Of a DNA stretch of 64,000 nucleotides, positions 17,050 through 29,253 are shown one piece after another. The position numbers and the translations under genes are program-made. The notes under the pieces were generated by a model that saw only the letters and a list, made by a program, of their open reading frames with translations, ran no database searches and was not told where the DNA came from. This DNA comes from an uncultured Pelagibacteraceae bacterium. Lineage in GTDB: Bacteria; Pseudomonadota; Alphaproteobacteria; Pelagibacterales; Pelagibacteraceae. Position 1 is the first letter of the stretch. Every line of letters starts with the position of its first letter. The stretch is from the NCBI GenBank assembly GCA_902571055.1, contig CACGAM010000001.1, positions 154,161-218,160 on the forward strand. The letters are read 5' to 3'.

Positions 17050-17769
17050 ATGAGAATTATAACAGTAAAGTGCCTAGATGATAATTTTTCTTATATTCTT
17101 ATAAATGAGGAAAGTAATAATGCCTGTGTAATTGATCCAGGGGAATCAAAGCCAATAATTGAGGCTATTATGAAAGAAAAGGTAAATTTAAAATATATAC
17201 TAAATACCCACCATCATGGTGACCATGTAGGTGGAAATTTAGATTTAAAAAAAAAATTTAATTGTAGTGTAATAGGCTTCAATAAAGATAAAGATAACAT
17301 TCCCGGAATTAATATTTTTGTTAAAGATAAAGAATTATATAAAAATAATGATTTCGAATTTACAACATATCACACTCCTGGTCATACTAAACGTCATGTA
17401 ATATTCCATTTTCATAATCAAAATTTATTATTTACCGGAGATACACTTTTTTCTCTAGGTTGTGGAAGAATATTTGAAGGGTCATACAATCAAATGTTTA
17501 ATTCTTTAAATTTAATTAAAAATTTTTCGAAAGATACATTGATATATTTTGGTCACGAGTATACTCTACAAAATTCAAAATTCTGTAGCCATCACGATCC
17601 TAATAACAACAAACTAAAAAATAAAATTTTAGAAATCACAGATAAATTAAAAAATAATGTACCAACAACGCCAACTTATTTAAAAGAAGAGCTAGACTGC
17701 AATATTTTTCTAAAATGTAAAGATTTGAATTCTTTTTCAAAATTGAGAGAATTAAAGGATAATTTCTAA
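17050..17769 (+). CDS. gloB: Hydroxyacylglutathione hydrolase (glyoxalase II)
   Basis: This metallo-beta-lactamase-fold hydrolase of 239 residues is typical of GloB. The metal site is THHHGDH at 53-59, with later ligands in HTPGHT, LFTGDTLF and FGHEYT. It splits lactoylglutathione in methylglyoxal detoxification. It follows metW by one base, so it probably rides on the metX transcript. Related thioesterase activity is possible, but the C-terminal FGHEYTLQNSKF region is characteristic of glyoxalase II. Confidence 0.9.
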   Translation: MRIITVKCLDDNFSYILINEESNNACVIDPGESKPIIEAIMKEKVNLKYILNTHHHGDHVGGNLDLKKKFNCSVIGFNKDKDNIPGINIFVKDKELYKNNDFEFTTYHTPGHTKRHVIFHFHNQNLLFTGDTLFSLGCGRIFEGSYNQMFNSLNLIKNFSKDTLIYFGHEYTLQNSKFCSHHDPNNNKLKNKILEITDKLKNNVPTTPTYLKEELDCNIFLKCKDLNSFSKLRELKDNF

Positions 17770-17779
17770 GTTATTCAAC

Positions 17780-17807
17780 TTGACTAAAAGGAGCCTCTGA
17801 CTATATT
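17780..17807 (+). promoter_or_regulatory. Promoter of the rplU-rpmA-obgE operon
   Basis: TTGACT (17780-17785) and TATATT (17802-17807) are separated by 16 bases, close to the sigma-70 consensus. This leaves a leader of about 20 bases before the rplU ATG at 17832. It is among the best promoter matches in the window. Confidence 0.6.
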
Positions 17808-17831
17808 GCTGTTAATAAATTTTAAATTAAA

Positions 17832-18233
17832 ATGTCATTTGCGATAATAAAAACTGGTGGAAAACAATACAAAGTAAGTGCTGGAGAAATCATTAAAGTA
17901 GAGCTGTTGAAAGATTCAAAACCTGAATCAAAAATAGAGTTTAAAGAAGTTCTAGCTTATGGCGATGAAAAGTCTTTTGAAATTGGTAGTCCGACTGTGG
18001 ATGGAGCAAAAGTTGAAGCAGATTTAATTAAAAATTCAAAAGAAAGAACAGTTTTAATTTTTAAAAAAAGAAGACGTAAGAATTCAAGAAGAAAAAACGG
18101 ACACAGACAACAATATTCAATGGTGAGAATTAACAAAATATTTTCTAAAGATGGCGCTGTGATAGCAGAAGCTGAAAAATATGTAAAAAAAGATAAAAAA
18201 TTAGAAAATTTAAAAACTGAGGAAAAAAAATAA
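17832..18233 (+). CDS. rplU: Large ribosomal subunit protein bL21
   Basis: This is a 133-residue ribosomal protein. The N-terminus FAIIKTGGKQYKVSAGEIIKVE and the RRRKNSRRKNGHRQQYSMVRI segment are characteristic of bL21. The core is about 105 residues; a further lysine/glutamate-rich tail (KKDKKLENLKTEEKK) extends it. It is the first gene of an operon with rpmA and obgE, the standard bacterial order. Confidence 0.96.
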   Translation: MSFAIIKTGGKQYKVSAGEIIKVELLKDSKPESKIEFKEVLAYGDEKSFEIGSPTVDGAKVEADLIKNSKERTVLIFKKRRRKNSRRKNGHRQQYSMVRINKIFSKDGAVIAEAEKYVKKDKKLENLKTEEKK

Positions 18234-18242
18234 TATTTTATT

Positions 18243-18497
18243 ATGGCAACAAAAAAAGCAGGTGGTTCTTCGAGGAATGGAAGAGATAGTGCCGGTAGAC
18301 GACTGGGTGTAAAAAAATACGGTGGTGAAATAGTTCTTCCAGGAAACATAATTATTAGGCAAAGAGGCACAAAAATTTTCCCAGGAGACAATGTAAAAAT
18401 GGGAAAAGATCATTCAATTTTTTCAGTTATTAAGGGTAAGGTCATTTTCAAAAAAATTAAATCTGATAGAACTGTAGTTTCAGTAAAACCCAACTAA
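18243..18497 (+). CDS. rpmA: Large ribosomal subunit protein bL27
   Basis: This 84-residue protein starts [20 protein letters not shown], followed by [12 protein letters not shown], both diagnostic of bL27, whose N-terminus reaches the peptidyl-transferase centre. The length is normal. It lies 9 bp after rplU and 24 bp before obgE. Confidence 0.97.
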   Translation: MATKKAGGSSRNGRDSAGRRLGVKKYGGEIVLPGNIIIRQRGTKIFPGDNVKMGKDHSIFSVIKGKVIFKKIKSDRTVVSVKPN

Positions 18498-18521
18498 TTA
18501 ATCCAACTATAACATTGTAGT

Positions 18522-19506
18522 ATGAAATTTCTAGACCAAGTAAAAATATATATAAAAGCAGGTGATGGAGGATCAGGTTCACCTAGTTTTAGACGAGAAA
18601 AATTTATTGAGTTTGGTGGACCAGATGGAGGTGACGGAGGAAAAGGTGGATCAGTTATTTTAATATCTGAGAGGAACTTAAATACCTTAATAGATTTTCG
18701 ATATCAGCAACACTTTAAGGCAAAAAGAGGTGAAGATGGTAGAGGCAAAAATCAAACAGGTAGAGGTGGTGAAAATTTATATTTAAAGGTTCCTGTTGGT
18801 ACACAAGTTTACGAGGAGGACAACAAAACATTAATATATGATTTTAAAAGGGAAAACGAAGAGTACGTAGCAGCAATAGGTGGTAAGGGAGGATTTGGCA
18901 ATACTAAATTTAAATCTTCCACAAATAGAGCTCCAAAGAGATTTACTAAAGGAAAAATAGGAGAAGAATTTTGGATATGGCTTCAACTTAAAACAATCGC
19001 AGATATTGGTATTATAGGTCTGCCTAATGCTGGTAAATCTAGTTTGTTGGCATCAGTAACTAGCGCAAAGCCTAAAATTGCAAATTATAAATTTACCACA
19101 CTAAACCCAAATTTAGGTGTTGCACAATATGATGATAAAGAAATTACTTTGGCAGACATCCCTGGTTTGATCGAAAATGCTCATTCCGGAGTTGGACTGG
19201 GGATAAAATTTTTTAAAACATATTGAGAGATGTAAAACCTTACTACATTTAATCGATGTTAATGAAAAAGATTTGATAAGATCGTACAATCAAGTAAGAG
19301 GCGAATTAGGTAAATATAGTAAAAAGCTATTAAAAAAGGAAGAAATTGTAATTTTTAATAAAGTTGATTTAATAGAAACTTCAGAACTAAATGTTAAAAA
19401 AAAAGAATTTAAGCGTAAGACTGGGAAAGAAATATGGATATTATCAACATTAGAAAAAAAACTTGTATCAAAAATTAAAGCTAAAGTAATTAAATATGTA
19501 TCTTAA
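18522..19506 (+). CDS. obgE: Obg-family GTPase, interrupted by a one-base frameshift
   Basis: Obg/CgtA is a ribosome-associated GTPase required for 50S assembly. The Gly-rich Obg domain (about 1-155) and the G domain start (G1 [10 protein letters not shown]3 ADIPGLIE) lie in the first frame, which ends early at 19226. The rest (LLHLIDVN, then G4 FNKVDL) continues in the next frame to 19506. Removing one T from the run of six at 19209-19214 restores a single protein of about 327 residues. The extra C-terminal OCT domain is absent, as in many short Obg proteins. An error in the sequence is the likeliest explanation for an essential gene. Confidence 0.87.
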
Positions 19507-20602
19507 GAATTATAAAACTATAGTAATTAAGGTTGGTTCATCTCTGTTAATTGATGCTAAGAAAAAAGTAAGAAGAACATGGTTAGAAAAATTTGCTTTA
19601 GATATTAAAGATTTAAAAAATAAAAAAAAAAATGTCATAATTGTAAGTTCCGGAGCTATTGCTTTAGGATGCGAAAAACTAAAAATAAACAAAAAAAGTA
19701 TAAAGCTTGATAAGAGCCAGGCCGTTGCCTCAATTGGTCAGATTGAATTAATGAATTTATATAAAAACATATTTAATAAATATAAAATTAATTTATCACA
19801 GATTTTAATTACTCTAGAAGATACTGAACAAAGACGTAGAGCAATAAATGCAAAAAGAACTTTTGAAAATCTCTTTGAGCTTAATTACGTCCCAATTGTG
19901 AATGAAAACGACAGTATTGCTACTTCTGAAATAAAATATGGGGATAATGACAGACTAGCGTCAAGAGTAGCTCAAATATTGGGGGCTGATTGTTTAATCT
20001 TACTTTCAGATGTAGATGGACTGTATTCTTCAAACCCAAAAATTAATAAAAATGCAAAATTAATTAATACGATTAATAACATTGATACGAACATCGAAAA
20101 AATTGCAACTAAAAGTATTGGTGAACATGGGACAGGAGGTATGACAACTAAGATTGAAGCTGCTAAAATTTGCCAAAACTCAGGATGCAATATGGTAATA
20201 GCAAATGGTTTAATGAATAGGCCAATTTTAAATATTGATAAAACAAACAAAGGCACCTGGTTTTTGCCAAAAGTTTCAAAGTTGCATGCAAGGAAAAAGT
20301 GGATTATTAGCTCAATTTCACCTAAAGGAGATTTAATAATTGATGATGGTGCAGTACAAGCGCTAAAAAAAGGTAAAAGCCTTTTAGCCACGGGAATAAA
20401 AAAGGTTAATGGGCAATTTATTAAAGGTGACCATATAAGAATATTGGATAAAAATAATAAAGAGTACGCGAGAGGACTAAGTTCATTTAGCTCGGTAGAA
20501 ATTAAAAAAATTCAAGGTCAACATTCAAATAAAATTAAAGATTTGTTAGGATACGTATCTAAATCTGAGGTTATACATAAAGATGATATGGTAGAGGTTT
20601 AA
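19496..20602 (+). CDS. proB: Glutamate 5-kinase
   Basis: This is the first enzyme of proline synthesis, phosphorylating glutamate. The kinase domain shows VIKVGSSLL, VIIVSSGAIALG, VNENDSIAT, GDNDRLASRVA and GTGGMTTKIEAAKI. The C-terminal roughly 100 residues (WIISSISPKGDLIIDDGA onwards) form a PUA domain. The 368-residue length is normal. The start ATG lies 11 bp inside the end of obgE. The stop is directly followed by the proA ATG. Confidence 0.95.
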   Translation: MYLKNYKTIVIKVGSSLLIDAKKKVRRTWLEKFALDIKDLKNKKKNVIIVSSGAIALGCEKLKINKKSIKLDKSQAVASIGQIELMNLYKNIFNKYKINLSQILITLEDTEQRRRAINAKRTFENLFELNYVPIVNENDSIATSEIKYGDNDRLASRVAQILGADCLILLSDVDGLYSSNPKINKNAKLINTINNIDTNIEKIATKSIGEHGTGGMTTKIEAAKICQNSGCNMVIANGLMNRPILNIDKTNKGTWFLPKVSKLHARKKWIISSISPKGDLIIDDGAVQALKKGKSLLATGIKKVNGQFIKGDHIRILDKNNKEYARGLSSFSSVEIKKIQGQHSNKIKDLLGYVSKSEVIHKDDMVEV

Positions 20603-21853
20603 ATGAAAAATAAATTAATTGAAATATGTAAAAAAGCTAAGAAAGCAAGTAATCAAATTATAGATAATAAGATTAAGAATAAAGTTCTTCTTAAATTTGC
20701 TCAATTAGTAAATAAAAATAAATTTAAAATTTTATCGAATAATAAAAAAGATGTATTTAACGCAAAAAAAAAAGGTTTGAAAAATAATATGATAGAAAGG
20801 CTTGAATTAAATGAAAAAAAAATTGAGGATATAGTTTCTAGTATCAAACAGATATCTAGGATGAAAGATCCTGTAAATGTAATTTTAAAAAAATGGAAAA
20901 GACCTAATGGTTTAAAAATGAGAAGAGTAACTGTTCCATTGGGGGTAATTGGAGTAATTTATGAAAGTAGACCCAACGTAACCTCTGATATTTCGTGTCT
21001 ATGCTTTAAATCGGGTAACTGTGTAATTTTAAAAGGAGGATCGGAGGCTTATTATAGTAATAAGTTAATTTCTGATCTATTTCGTGAGGCACTGAAATTT
21101 TACAACGTTAATATAAATTATGTTCAGTTTATAAAGCATAAGAGTAGAAAGATAGTTCAATTAATGCTTTCTAACACGAAAGATTATATCGATGTAATTA
21201 TTCCTAGAGGGGGCAAAGGTCTGGTTAAAACTGTGCAGGATTATTCAAAAATTCCAGTGATAGGTCATTTAGAGGGAGTCTGTCATACATATGTCGATGA
21301 ACATGCAAACTTGAAAATGGCTGAAAAAATTGTAGTTAACGCTAAAATGAGAAATACAAGTATTTGTGGAGCAACTGAAACTTTGTTAATTCACGAGAAA
21401 GTTTTAAAAAAATACGCTCATTCAATATTAAAGAATTTAGAGAAGAAAAATTGTATAATTTATGCTGATAAAAAAATTCGAAATATTTATAAAGGAAGAA
21501 CTAAGAGTGCAAATTTAAGTGATTGGAGTAAAGAATATTTGTCAGCCGAAATTGCAGTGAAATCTGTAAAGAATTTGGATGAAGCGATAAATCATATAAA
21601 TACATATGGTACAATGCACACTGATGCAATCATCACAAAAGATAAAAGAAAAGCTAATTTATTTATGAAAAAAGTTAAAAGTTCAATAGCTATTCATAAT
21701 TCTTCAACACAGTTTGCGGATGGTGGGGAATTTGGTTTTGGAGGAGAGGTTGGAATTTCTACTAATAAACTTCCACCTAGAGGTCCTGTGGGTCTTGCTC
21801 AGTTGGTTACATATAAGTACGAAGTCTATGGGTCGGGTCAAATAAGAGATTAA
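20603..21853 (+). CDS. proA: Gamma-glutamyl phosphate reductase
   Basis: This is the second enzyme of proline synthesis, NADPH-dependent, from the aldehyde dehydrogenase superfamily. The 416-residue length matches. Seen are RVTVPLGVIGVIYESRPNVTSD, the ILKGGSEA segment, DVIIPRGGKGL, the catalytic cysteine in NTSICGATETLLIH and the C-terminal FGFGGEVGISTNKLPPRGPVG. It abuts proB, and the pair forms a coupled unit. Confidence 0.96.
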   Translation: MKNKLIEICKKAKKASNQIIDNKIKNKVLLKFAQLVNKNKFKILSNNKKDVFNAKKKGLKNNMIERLELNEKKIEDIVSSIKQISRMKDPVNVILKKWKRPNGLKMRRVTVPLGVIGVIYESRPNVTSDISCLCFKSGNCVILKGGSEAYYSNKLISDLFREALKFYNVNINYVQFIKHKSRKIVQLMLSNTKDYIDVIIPRGGKGLVKTVQDYSKIPVIGHLEGVCHTYVDEHANLKMAEKIVVNAKMRNTSICGATETLLIHEKVLKKYAHSILKNLEKKNCIIYADKKIRNIYKGRTKSANLSDWSKEYLSAEIAVKSVKNLDEAINHINTYGTMHTDAIITKDKRKANLFMKKVKSSIAIHNSSTQFADGGEFGFGGEVGISTNKLPPRGPVGLAQLVTYKYEVYGSGQIRD

Positions 21854-21854
21854 T

Positions 21855-22382
21855 TTGAGAAAATTAGGAAAAAAGAAATTAGGAATTCTGGGTGGCTCTT
21901 TTGATCCACCGCATTTAGGACATTTAAAAATTTCTTTAGAAGCAAAAAAAAGATTTAAATTAAATACTGTTATATGGGCTGTGACAAATAAGAATCCATT
22001 TAAGAATAAATGTGAAAATAGTTTAAAAGAAAGAATTTTTTTATCTAAGAAGTTAGCCTTGAAAAAAAAATTTATAAAAATAGAATATTACGAGAAAAAA
22101 TTGCGATCTAATAGAACAATTAATTTGATCAGATTTATAGAAAAAAAATATCGCAATACACAACTATTTTTTATTATTGGGGCCGATAATTTAATTAATT
22201 TTCATAAATGGTATAAATGGAGAGACATTTGTGACAAATGTAAAATATTGGTTTTTGACAGAGGTGGCTACAAGTTGAAATCACTTAAATCTGTCGCCTA
22301 CCAAAAAATGGGTGACAAAACTTTTGATTTTATTACATTTAAAAAAGTCAATATTTCATCTTCAAAATTAAGAAAATTTTGA
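21855..22382 (+). CDS. nadD: Nicotinate-nucleotide adenylyltransferase
   Basis: This makes deamido-NAD from nicotinate mononucleotide. The 175-residue protein shows the nucleotidyltransferase motif ILGGSFDPPHLGHLKIS, a W-x-x-TNKNPFK segment, IIGADNLINFHKW and the C-terminal INISSSKLR (ISSTxIR-like). The start is a TTG at 21855, one base after the proA stop; there is no ATG before the first motif. It precedes rsfS as in many proteobacteria. Confidence 0.9.
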   Translation: MRKLGKKKLGILGGSFDPPHLGHLKISLEAKKRFKLNTVIWAVTNKNPFKNKCENSLKERIFLSKKLALKKKFIKIEYYEKKLRSNRTINLIRFIEKKYRNTQLFFIIGADNLINFHKWYKWRDICDKCKILVFDRGGYKLKSLKSVAYQKMGDKTFDFITFKKVNISSSKLRKF

Positions 22383-22409
22383 TACAATAACTAATTATTT
22401 GGTAATAAT

Positions 22410-22748
22410 TTGAATTTAAAAGACAAAATCATAAAAACCCTGGACAGCAATAAAGCATCAAATATCGTAGCAATTGATTTGGAAGGAAAATCCTCTGTTG
22501 CGGACTATATGATAATAGCTAGCGGAACATCATCTAGACATTTACAATCTTTGTCGGAACAAGTTTTGAGTGAATTCAAACGTCAGGGTGTCGTAGACTC
22601 AAAAATTGAGGGCAAAGATAGTAATGATTGGAAATTGGTAGACGGTATAGATCTTATAGTTCATTTATTTAATCCAGAAAAAAGAAAGTTTTATGAATTA
22701 GAAAAAATGTGGTCGGAATTAATTCCGAAAGAAAAAGTAATTATATGA
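22410..22748 (+). CDS. rsfS: Ribosomal silencing factor RsfS
   Basis: This 112-residue protein binds uL14 and keeps ribosomal subunits apart under starvation. Conserved parts are DLEGKSSVADYMIIASGTSSRHL and WKLVDGIDLIVHLFNPEKRKFYELEKMW. It starts at a TTG (22410) because no ATG is placed suitably. Its stop overlaps the ctpA ATG in the form ATGA. The 23S rRNA methyltransferase gene rlmH, often next in proteobacteria, is missing here. Confidence 0.93.
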   Translation: MNLKDKIIKTLDSNKASNIVAIDLEGKSSVADYMIIASGTSSRHLQSLSEQVLSEFKRQGVVDSKIEGKDSNDWKLVDGIDLIVHLFNPEKRKFYELEKMWSELIPKEKVII

Positions 22749-23887
22749 AATTTAATCTAAAAAGCTTATTTATTTTATTTCTTATAGCTTTTAATTTTTT
22801 AACTCTATCCTCAAAATCTGAGGAAGATATTTATAAAAAAATAGATCTATTTAGTGAGGTATTAAACAAAATAAATAAGCAGTACGTTGATGATGTTAAT
22901 CAAAGCGAGATGATGGATGCAGCTATAAATGGTGTATTACAATCTCTCGATCCTTACTCAGCGTATATGTCACCAGAAATGTTTGAAAATATGGCTACTG
23001 AAACCAGTGGAGAATTTGGAGGTCTTGGAATTGAAGTAGGAATGGAGGCTGGAGTTGTAAAAGTTATATCACCAATAGATAACTCACCAGCTTACAAAGT
23101 TGGTGTTAAGGCTGGCGATTACATAGTAAAAATCAATGAAATACAAGTACAAGGGAAATCTTTATCTGAAGCTGTAGAGCTAATGAGAGGTCCAGTTGGC
23201 TCAGATATTGAAATAACAGTAAGACGAAGAGGAGAAAGAAAAGCACTAACTTTTACTATTACTAGAGAAATTATTGAAGTTGCATCTGTTAAAACAGAAA
23301 TTAAAGATAAAAATGTTGGTTATATCAGGTTAACTTCATTTAATGAAAATAGTTCTGACCAAATTAAAAAGAAATTGGGTGAATTTACGGAAAACAAAAA
23401 TATAGAAAAATATATTTTAGATCTAAGAAATAATCCTGGTGGATTGCTATCACAAGCAATTAAAATTTCAGATTTATTTCTTGAAAATGGTGAAATAGTT
23501 TCAACAAAAAGTAGAAAAAATTCAGAAAATAGAAAATGGTTTGCAAAAAAAGGAGATATAACTGATGGTGATACTATTTTGGTTCTAATAAATTATGGGT
23601 CAGCTTCTGCCTCTGAAATAGTTGCAGGCGCTTTGAAGGATCATAAGAGAGCAATTTTAATTGGTGAGGCCACTTATGGAAAAGGGTCTGTTCAATCAAT
23701 AATACCATTGGACAATAAAGGTGCAATTAGACTTACAGTTTCAAAATATTATTTACCCTCTGGGGATTCAATATCTGATGTTGGAGTTGTTCCTGATTTT
23801 GAAGTCGCTGAAGAAAGTAATTCATTTAGAATTAATACCGAGACTGACAACCAATTAGATTTCGCATTGAAACTTCTGAATGGTTGA
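22745..23887 (+). CDS. ctpA: C-terminal processing peptidase, S41 family
   Basis: This periplasmic serine protease has 380 residues. A hydrophobic N-terminal segment (LKSLFILFLIAFNFL) acts as signal or anchor. A PDZ domain follows (GGLGIEVGMEAGVVKVISPIDNSPAYKVGVKAGD), then the S41 catalytic domain with the serine in GSASASEIVAGAL and the lysine in TYGKGSVQ. I chose the ATG at 22745 (ATGA overlap with rsfS) instead of an upstream in-frame codon at 22709, since the signal segment starts there. It likely trims cell-envelope proteins. Confidence 0.92.
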   Translation: MKFNLKSLFILFLIAFNFLTLSSKSEEDIYKKIDLFSEVLNKINKQYVDDVNQSEMMDAAINGVLQSLDPYSAYMSPEMFENMATETSGEFGGLGIEVGMEAGVVKVISPIDNSPAYKVGVKAGDYIVKINEIQVQGKSLSEAVELMRGPVGSDIEITVRRRGERKALTFTITREIIEVASVKTEIKDKNVGYIRLTSFNENSSDQIKKKLGEFTENKNIEKYILDLRNNPGGLLSQAIKISDLFLENGEIVSTKSRKNSENRKWFAKKGDITDGDTILVLINYGSASASEIVAGALKDHKRAILIGEATYGKGSVQSIIPLDNKGAIRLTVSKYYLPSGDSISDVGVVPDFEVAEESNSFRINTETDNQLDFALKLLNG

Positions 23888-23889
23888 AA

Positions 23890-24372
23890 ATGTTAGAAAA
23901 GTATAAAAATCTTCCTTTAAGAAATGGAGTTGGAATTGTAATTTTAAATAAGCAGAATAAAATTTTTGTAGCGAAAAGAATTGATAATCCAAAAAATTTT
24001 TGGCAAATGCCTCAAGGTGGTGTTGATGAAGGTGAAGACTTATACGATGCTGCTTTAAGAGAATTAGAAGAGGAAACAAGTATAAAAAGTGTAAGTTTAC
24101 TAAAAGAAGTAGAGGATATACTCACTTATGAATTGCCAGATTATTTACTAGGTATTATTTGGAAAGGCAAATTTAGAGGACAGAAACAGAAATGGTACAT
24201 TATGCGTTTTAATGGAGAAGATAGTGAAATTAACATAAAGACCAAAAAACCAGAATTTTTTGAATGGAAATGGGAGACTAATGAAAATTTAACTAATGTT
24301 GTTGTTCCATTTAAATTAAATGTTTACAAAAAAATTCAACAAGAAGTTAACAATATAATATTTAAGAAGTAG
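23890..24372 (+). CDS. rppH: RNA pyrophosphohydrolase (Nudix)
   Basis: This 160-residue Nudix hydrolase removes pyrophosphate from mRNA 5' ends or cleaves dinucleoside polyphosphates. RNGVGIVILN, WQMPQGGVDEGED and the Nudix box ending in RELEEETSI are clear. WYIMRFNGED and FEWKWET further downstream fit RppH/NudH. The ATG at 23890 is preferred over a TTG two codons earlier that overlaps the ctpA stop. The 3' end overlaps atpC (convergent) by 11 bp. Confidence 0.92.
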   Translation: MLEKYKNLPLRNGVGIVILNKQNKIFVAKRIDNPKNFWQMPQGGVDEGEDLYDAALRELEEETSIKSVSLLKEVEDILTYELPDYLLGIIWKGKFRGQKQKWYIMRFNGEDSEINIKTKKPEFFEWKWETNENLTNVVVPFKLNVYKKIQQEVNNIIFKK

Positions 24373-24759
24373 AGATAGATCTTAAACTTTCAATTTTTTG
24401 TTCAATAAGGAATTTTTTTTGGTCATCAAGATCTGGGTTTTCTAGGGATTTTTCAGCGTCACTTAAATTTTTATCAATGACTGATTTATCAAAGTCTTTT
24501 AAATTAAAAATTGAACTTGTAAGCACAGATAAATTATTATCTTTAAACTCAACGATACCATCATCGACATAAAACTTTTCTTCAACATTTTTTGAAAAAA
24601 TTTTAATTATACCTGGCTTAAGAAAGGAAATTATCGATATATGGTCCTTTAAAATTCCCATCTCTCCTTCAAATGCTGGTACTATAACTTCTGTAACATT
24701 CTCGCTTGAAAAGAAAGATTTTTCTGGATTTACAATTTCTACTTTAAACTCTTCGCTCA

Positions 24760-24760
<1 letters not shown>
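24362..24760 (-). CDS. atpC: ATP synthase F1 epsilon subunit
   Basis: This 132-residue protein starts with the typical beta-sandwich FKVEIVNPEKSFFSSENVTEVIVPAFEGEMGILKDHISIISFLKPG, followed by a charged helical C-terminus. It is the last gene of the atpHAGDC operon. The start overlaps the atpD stop by one base. The epsilon subunit couples rotation to the catalytic head and can inhibit ATP hydrolysis. Confidence 0.95.
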
Positions 24761-27065
<2,305 letters not shown>

Positions 27066-27068
27066 AAA

Positions 27069-28601
27069 TTACTTCATATTGCTTTTTAAACTTGAAATAA
27101 CCTCTGAAAGTTTTTTTTCATTTTCATCATCAAGTTTTCCGGTATTTCTTATTGACTCGATTATGTCAGAATTTTCATTCTTACATTTTTCTATTACTTT
27201 TTGTTCAAACTCTGAAATATTTTTTAATTCTATATCATCTAAAAAACCCCTTACACCACAGAATATTGAAATTACCTGTTCCTCTACTGTCATAGGAGAG
27301 TATTGTTTTTGCTTTAGAAGTTCAGTTAGTTTTGAACCCCTGTTTAGTAACTGTTGTGTTGAAGCATCTAAGTCAGAACCGAACTGAGCAAAGGCAGCCA
27401 TCTCTCTATATTGTGCAAGTTCTAATTTTATAGAACCAGCGACTTTTTTCATTGCTTTTGTTTGAGCAGCTGAACCAACTCTAGAAACTGATAATCCTAC
27501 ATTAATTGCTGGTCTAATTCCTTGGTTAAATATCTCTGTTCCTAAAAAAATTTGTCCATCTGTAATAGAAATAACATTTGTTGGTATATATGCAGAGACA
27601 TCTCCTGCTTGTGTTTCAATTATCGGCAAGGCAGTTAATGAACCTCCTCCACTTTCATCGTTTAATTTTGCTGCTCTTTCTAATAATCTGCTATGAAGGT
27701 AAAATACGTCACCTGGATAAGCTTCTCTTCCCGGAGGTCTTCTCAACAATAATGACATCTGTCTGTATGCAACTGCCTGTTTTGACAAGTCGTCATAAAT
27801 TATTAAAGCATGCATCCCATTGTCTCTAAAGTATTCGCCCATTGTGCATCCAGTATATGGAGCCAAAAATTGTAGTGGCGCGGAGTCTGACGCTGTGGCA
27901 GATACAATCGTGGTATATTCCATAGCTCCAGCGTCTTCTAAGGTTTTTACAATCTGGGCAACAGTTGATCTCTTTTGACCTACTGCAACATATATACAAT
28001 AAAGTTTCTTGCTTTCATCGTCTGACTCGTTAATTTTTTTTTGATTTATAATGGTATCGATTGCAACTGCAGTTTTTCCCGTTTGTCTGTCACCAATAAT
28101 AAGTTCTCTTTGACCTCTTCCCACAGGTATTAAGCTATCAATAGCTTTTAATCCTGTTTGCATTGGTTCGCTCACAGATTTTCTTGGAATAATACCAGGA
28201 GCTTTGACTTCAACTCTATTTCTTTTTAATGATTTATCTAATGATCCTTTGCCATCAATAGGATTCCCTAATGCATCAACTACTCTTCCTAATAATTCTT
28301 TACCAACTGGGACGTCAACAATAGCACCAGTTCTTTTTACAGTATCACCCTCTTTGATGGCCCTGTCATCACCAAAAATTACTACTCCGACATTGTCACT
28401 CTCTAAATTAAGAGCCATACCTTTAGAGCCATCAGAAAATTCTACCATCTCTCCAGCCTGAACATTGTCTAAGCCATAAATTCTTGCAATACCATCTCCT
28501 ACTGACAAAACTTGACCAACCTCAGAAACTTCTGCTTTATCACCGAATTTTTTTATTTGCTCTTTTAAAATCTTTGTTACTTCTGAAGGATTTATTTCCA
28601 T
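27069..28601 (-). CDS. atpA: ATP synthase F1 alpha subunit
   Basis: This non-catalytic nucleotide-binding subunit has 510 residues. Motifs are the Walker [58 protein letters not shown] (in part), and [30 protein letters not shown]. It directly follows atpH with no gap. Length and motifs are complete, with no sign of damage. Confidence 0.98.
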   Translation of the reverse strand: MEINPSEVTKILKEQIKKFGDKAEVSEVGQVLSVGDGIARIYGLDNVQAGEMVEFSDGSKGMALNLESDNVGVVIFGDDRAIKEGDTVKRTGAIVDVPVGKELLGRVVDALGNPIDGKGSLDKSLKRNRVEVKAPGIIPRKSVSEPMQTGLKAIDSLIPVGRGQRELIIGDRQTGKTAVAIDTIINQKKINESDDESKKLYCIYVAVGQKRSTVAQIVKTLEDAGAMEYTTIVSATASDSAPLQFLAPYTGCTMGEYFRDNGMHALIIYDDLSKQAVAYRQMSLLLRRPPGREAYPGDVFYLHSRLLERAAKLNDESGGGSLTALPIIETQAGDVSAYIPTNVISITDGQIFLGTEIFNQGIRPAINVGLSVSRVGSAAQTKAMKKVAGSIKLELAQYREMAAFAQFGSDLDASTQQLLNRGSKLTELLKQKQYSPMTVEEQVISIFCGVRGFLDDIELKNISEFEQKVIEKCKNENSDIIESIRNTGKLDDENEKKLSEVISSLKSNMK

Positions 28602-29156
28602 TTATGCCTCTATCATTTTTGTTTCTAATTGTTGTAATTTACTTTTAATTGAAGTATCAATCATCACACTTCCAATTTGGATTATCAAACCGCCTATCAA
28701 ACTAGGGTCATGTTCAAAATTTAATTTTAGATTTGTTCCAAAGTTTTCTGTTAAATCTTTTTTTATATTATTTATTTCTTCATCATTTAGTTGTTTCGCA
28801 GCTTTAAGTTTTGCAATTATTTCACCTTTTTTATTTGAGCTTATAATTAAAAAATCTTTTAAAATTTTCTCCAAATAAAATAGTCTAGCTTTATTTACTA
28901 AAAAGCATAAAAATTTATTGAATATATCACTGAGGTTAAATTTTTTTGAGAAAGCGATTACTACTTTCATCAATTCATCCTTTTTAATTGTTGGATCTTT
29001 TATTAAATTTCTAAAATCTGCGTTTTCACCAATTAGTTTTAGTATTGAATTGACTTCATCCTCAACTTTTGACAAATCTTTAGATTCCTCGGCTAATTCG
29101 TATAATGCCTGAGAATAGCTATTATTTGCAGTAAGTGTGAGATTATTTGAAGTCAA
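28602..29156 (-). CDS. atpH: ATP synthase F1 delta subunit
   Basis: This 184-residue peripheral-stalk subunit has a helical N-terminal domain (NSYSQALYELAEESKDLSKVEDEVNSIL) and the C-terminal HDPSLIGGLIIQIGSVMIDTSIKSKLQQL, which is the delta/OSCP signature. It is the first gene of the atpHAGDC operon. The F0 genes are elsewhere, as normal in alphaproteobacteria. A candidate promoter lies in the 97-bp space upstream. Confidence 0.95.
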   Translation of the reverse strand: MTSNNLTLTANNSYSQALYELAEESKDLSKVEDEVNSILKLIGENADFRNLIKDPTIKKDELMKVVIAFSKKFNLSDIFNKFLCFLVNKARLFYLEKILKDFLIISSNKKGEIIAKLKAAKQLNDEEINNIKKDLTENFGTNLKLNFEHDPSLIGGLIIQIGSVMIDTSIKSKLQQLETKMIEA

Positions 29157-29189
29157 TTAATGTTCCTTATTTACTCTAAAATTTGCAAT

Positions 29190-29218
29190 TAATTAGCATA
29201 ACTAGTATTTCCCTTCAA
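29190..29218 (-). promoter_or_regulatory. Possible promoter of the atpHAGDC operon
   Basis: On the minus strand TTGAAG (plus-strand 29213-29218) and TAATTA (29190-29195) lie 17 bases apart in the only gap upstream of atpH. The -10 match is poor, so the exact site is uncertain, although some promoter is expected in this 97-bp space. Confidence 0.3.
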
Positions 29219-29253
29219 GCGACAGATTTACCAAAACATGTATATTTTATTAA

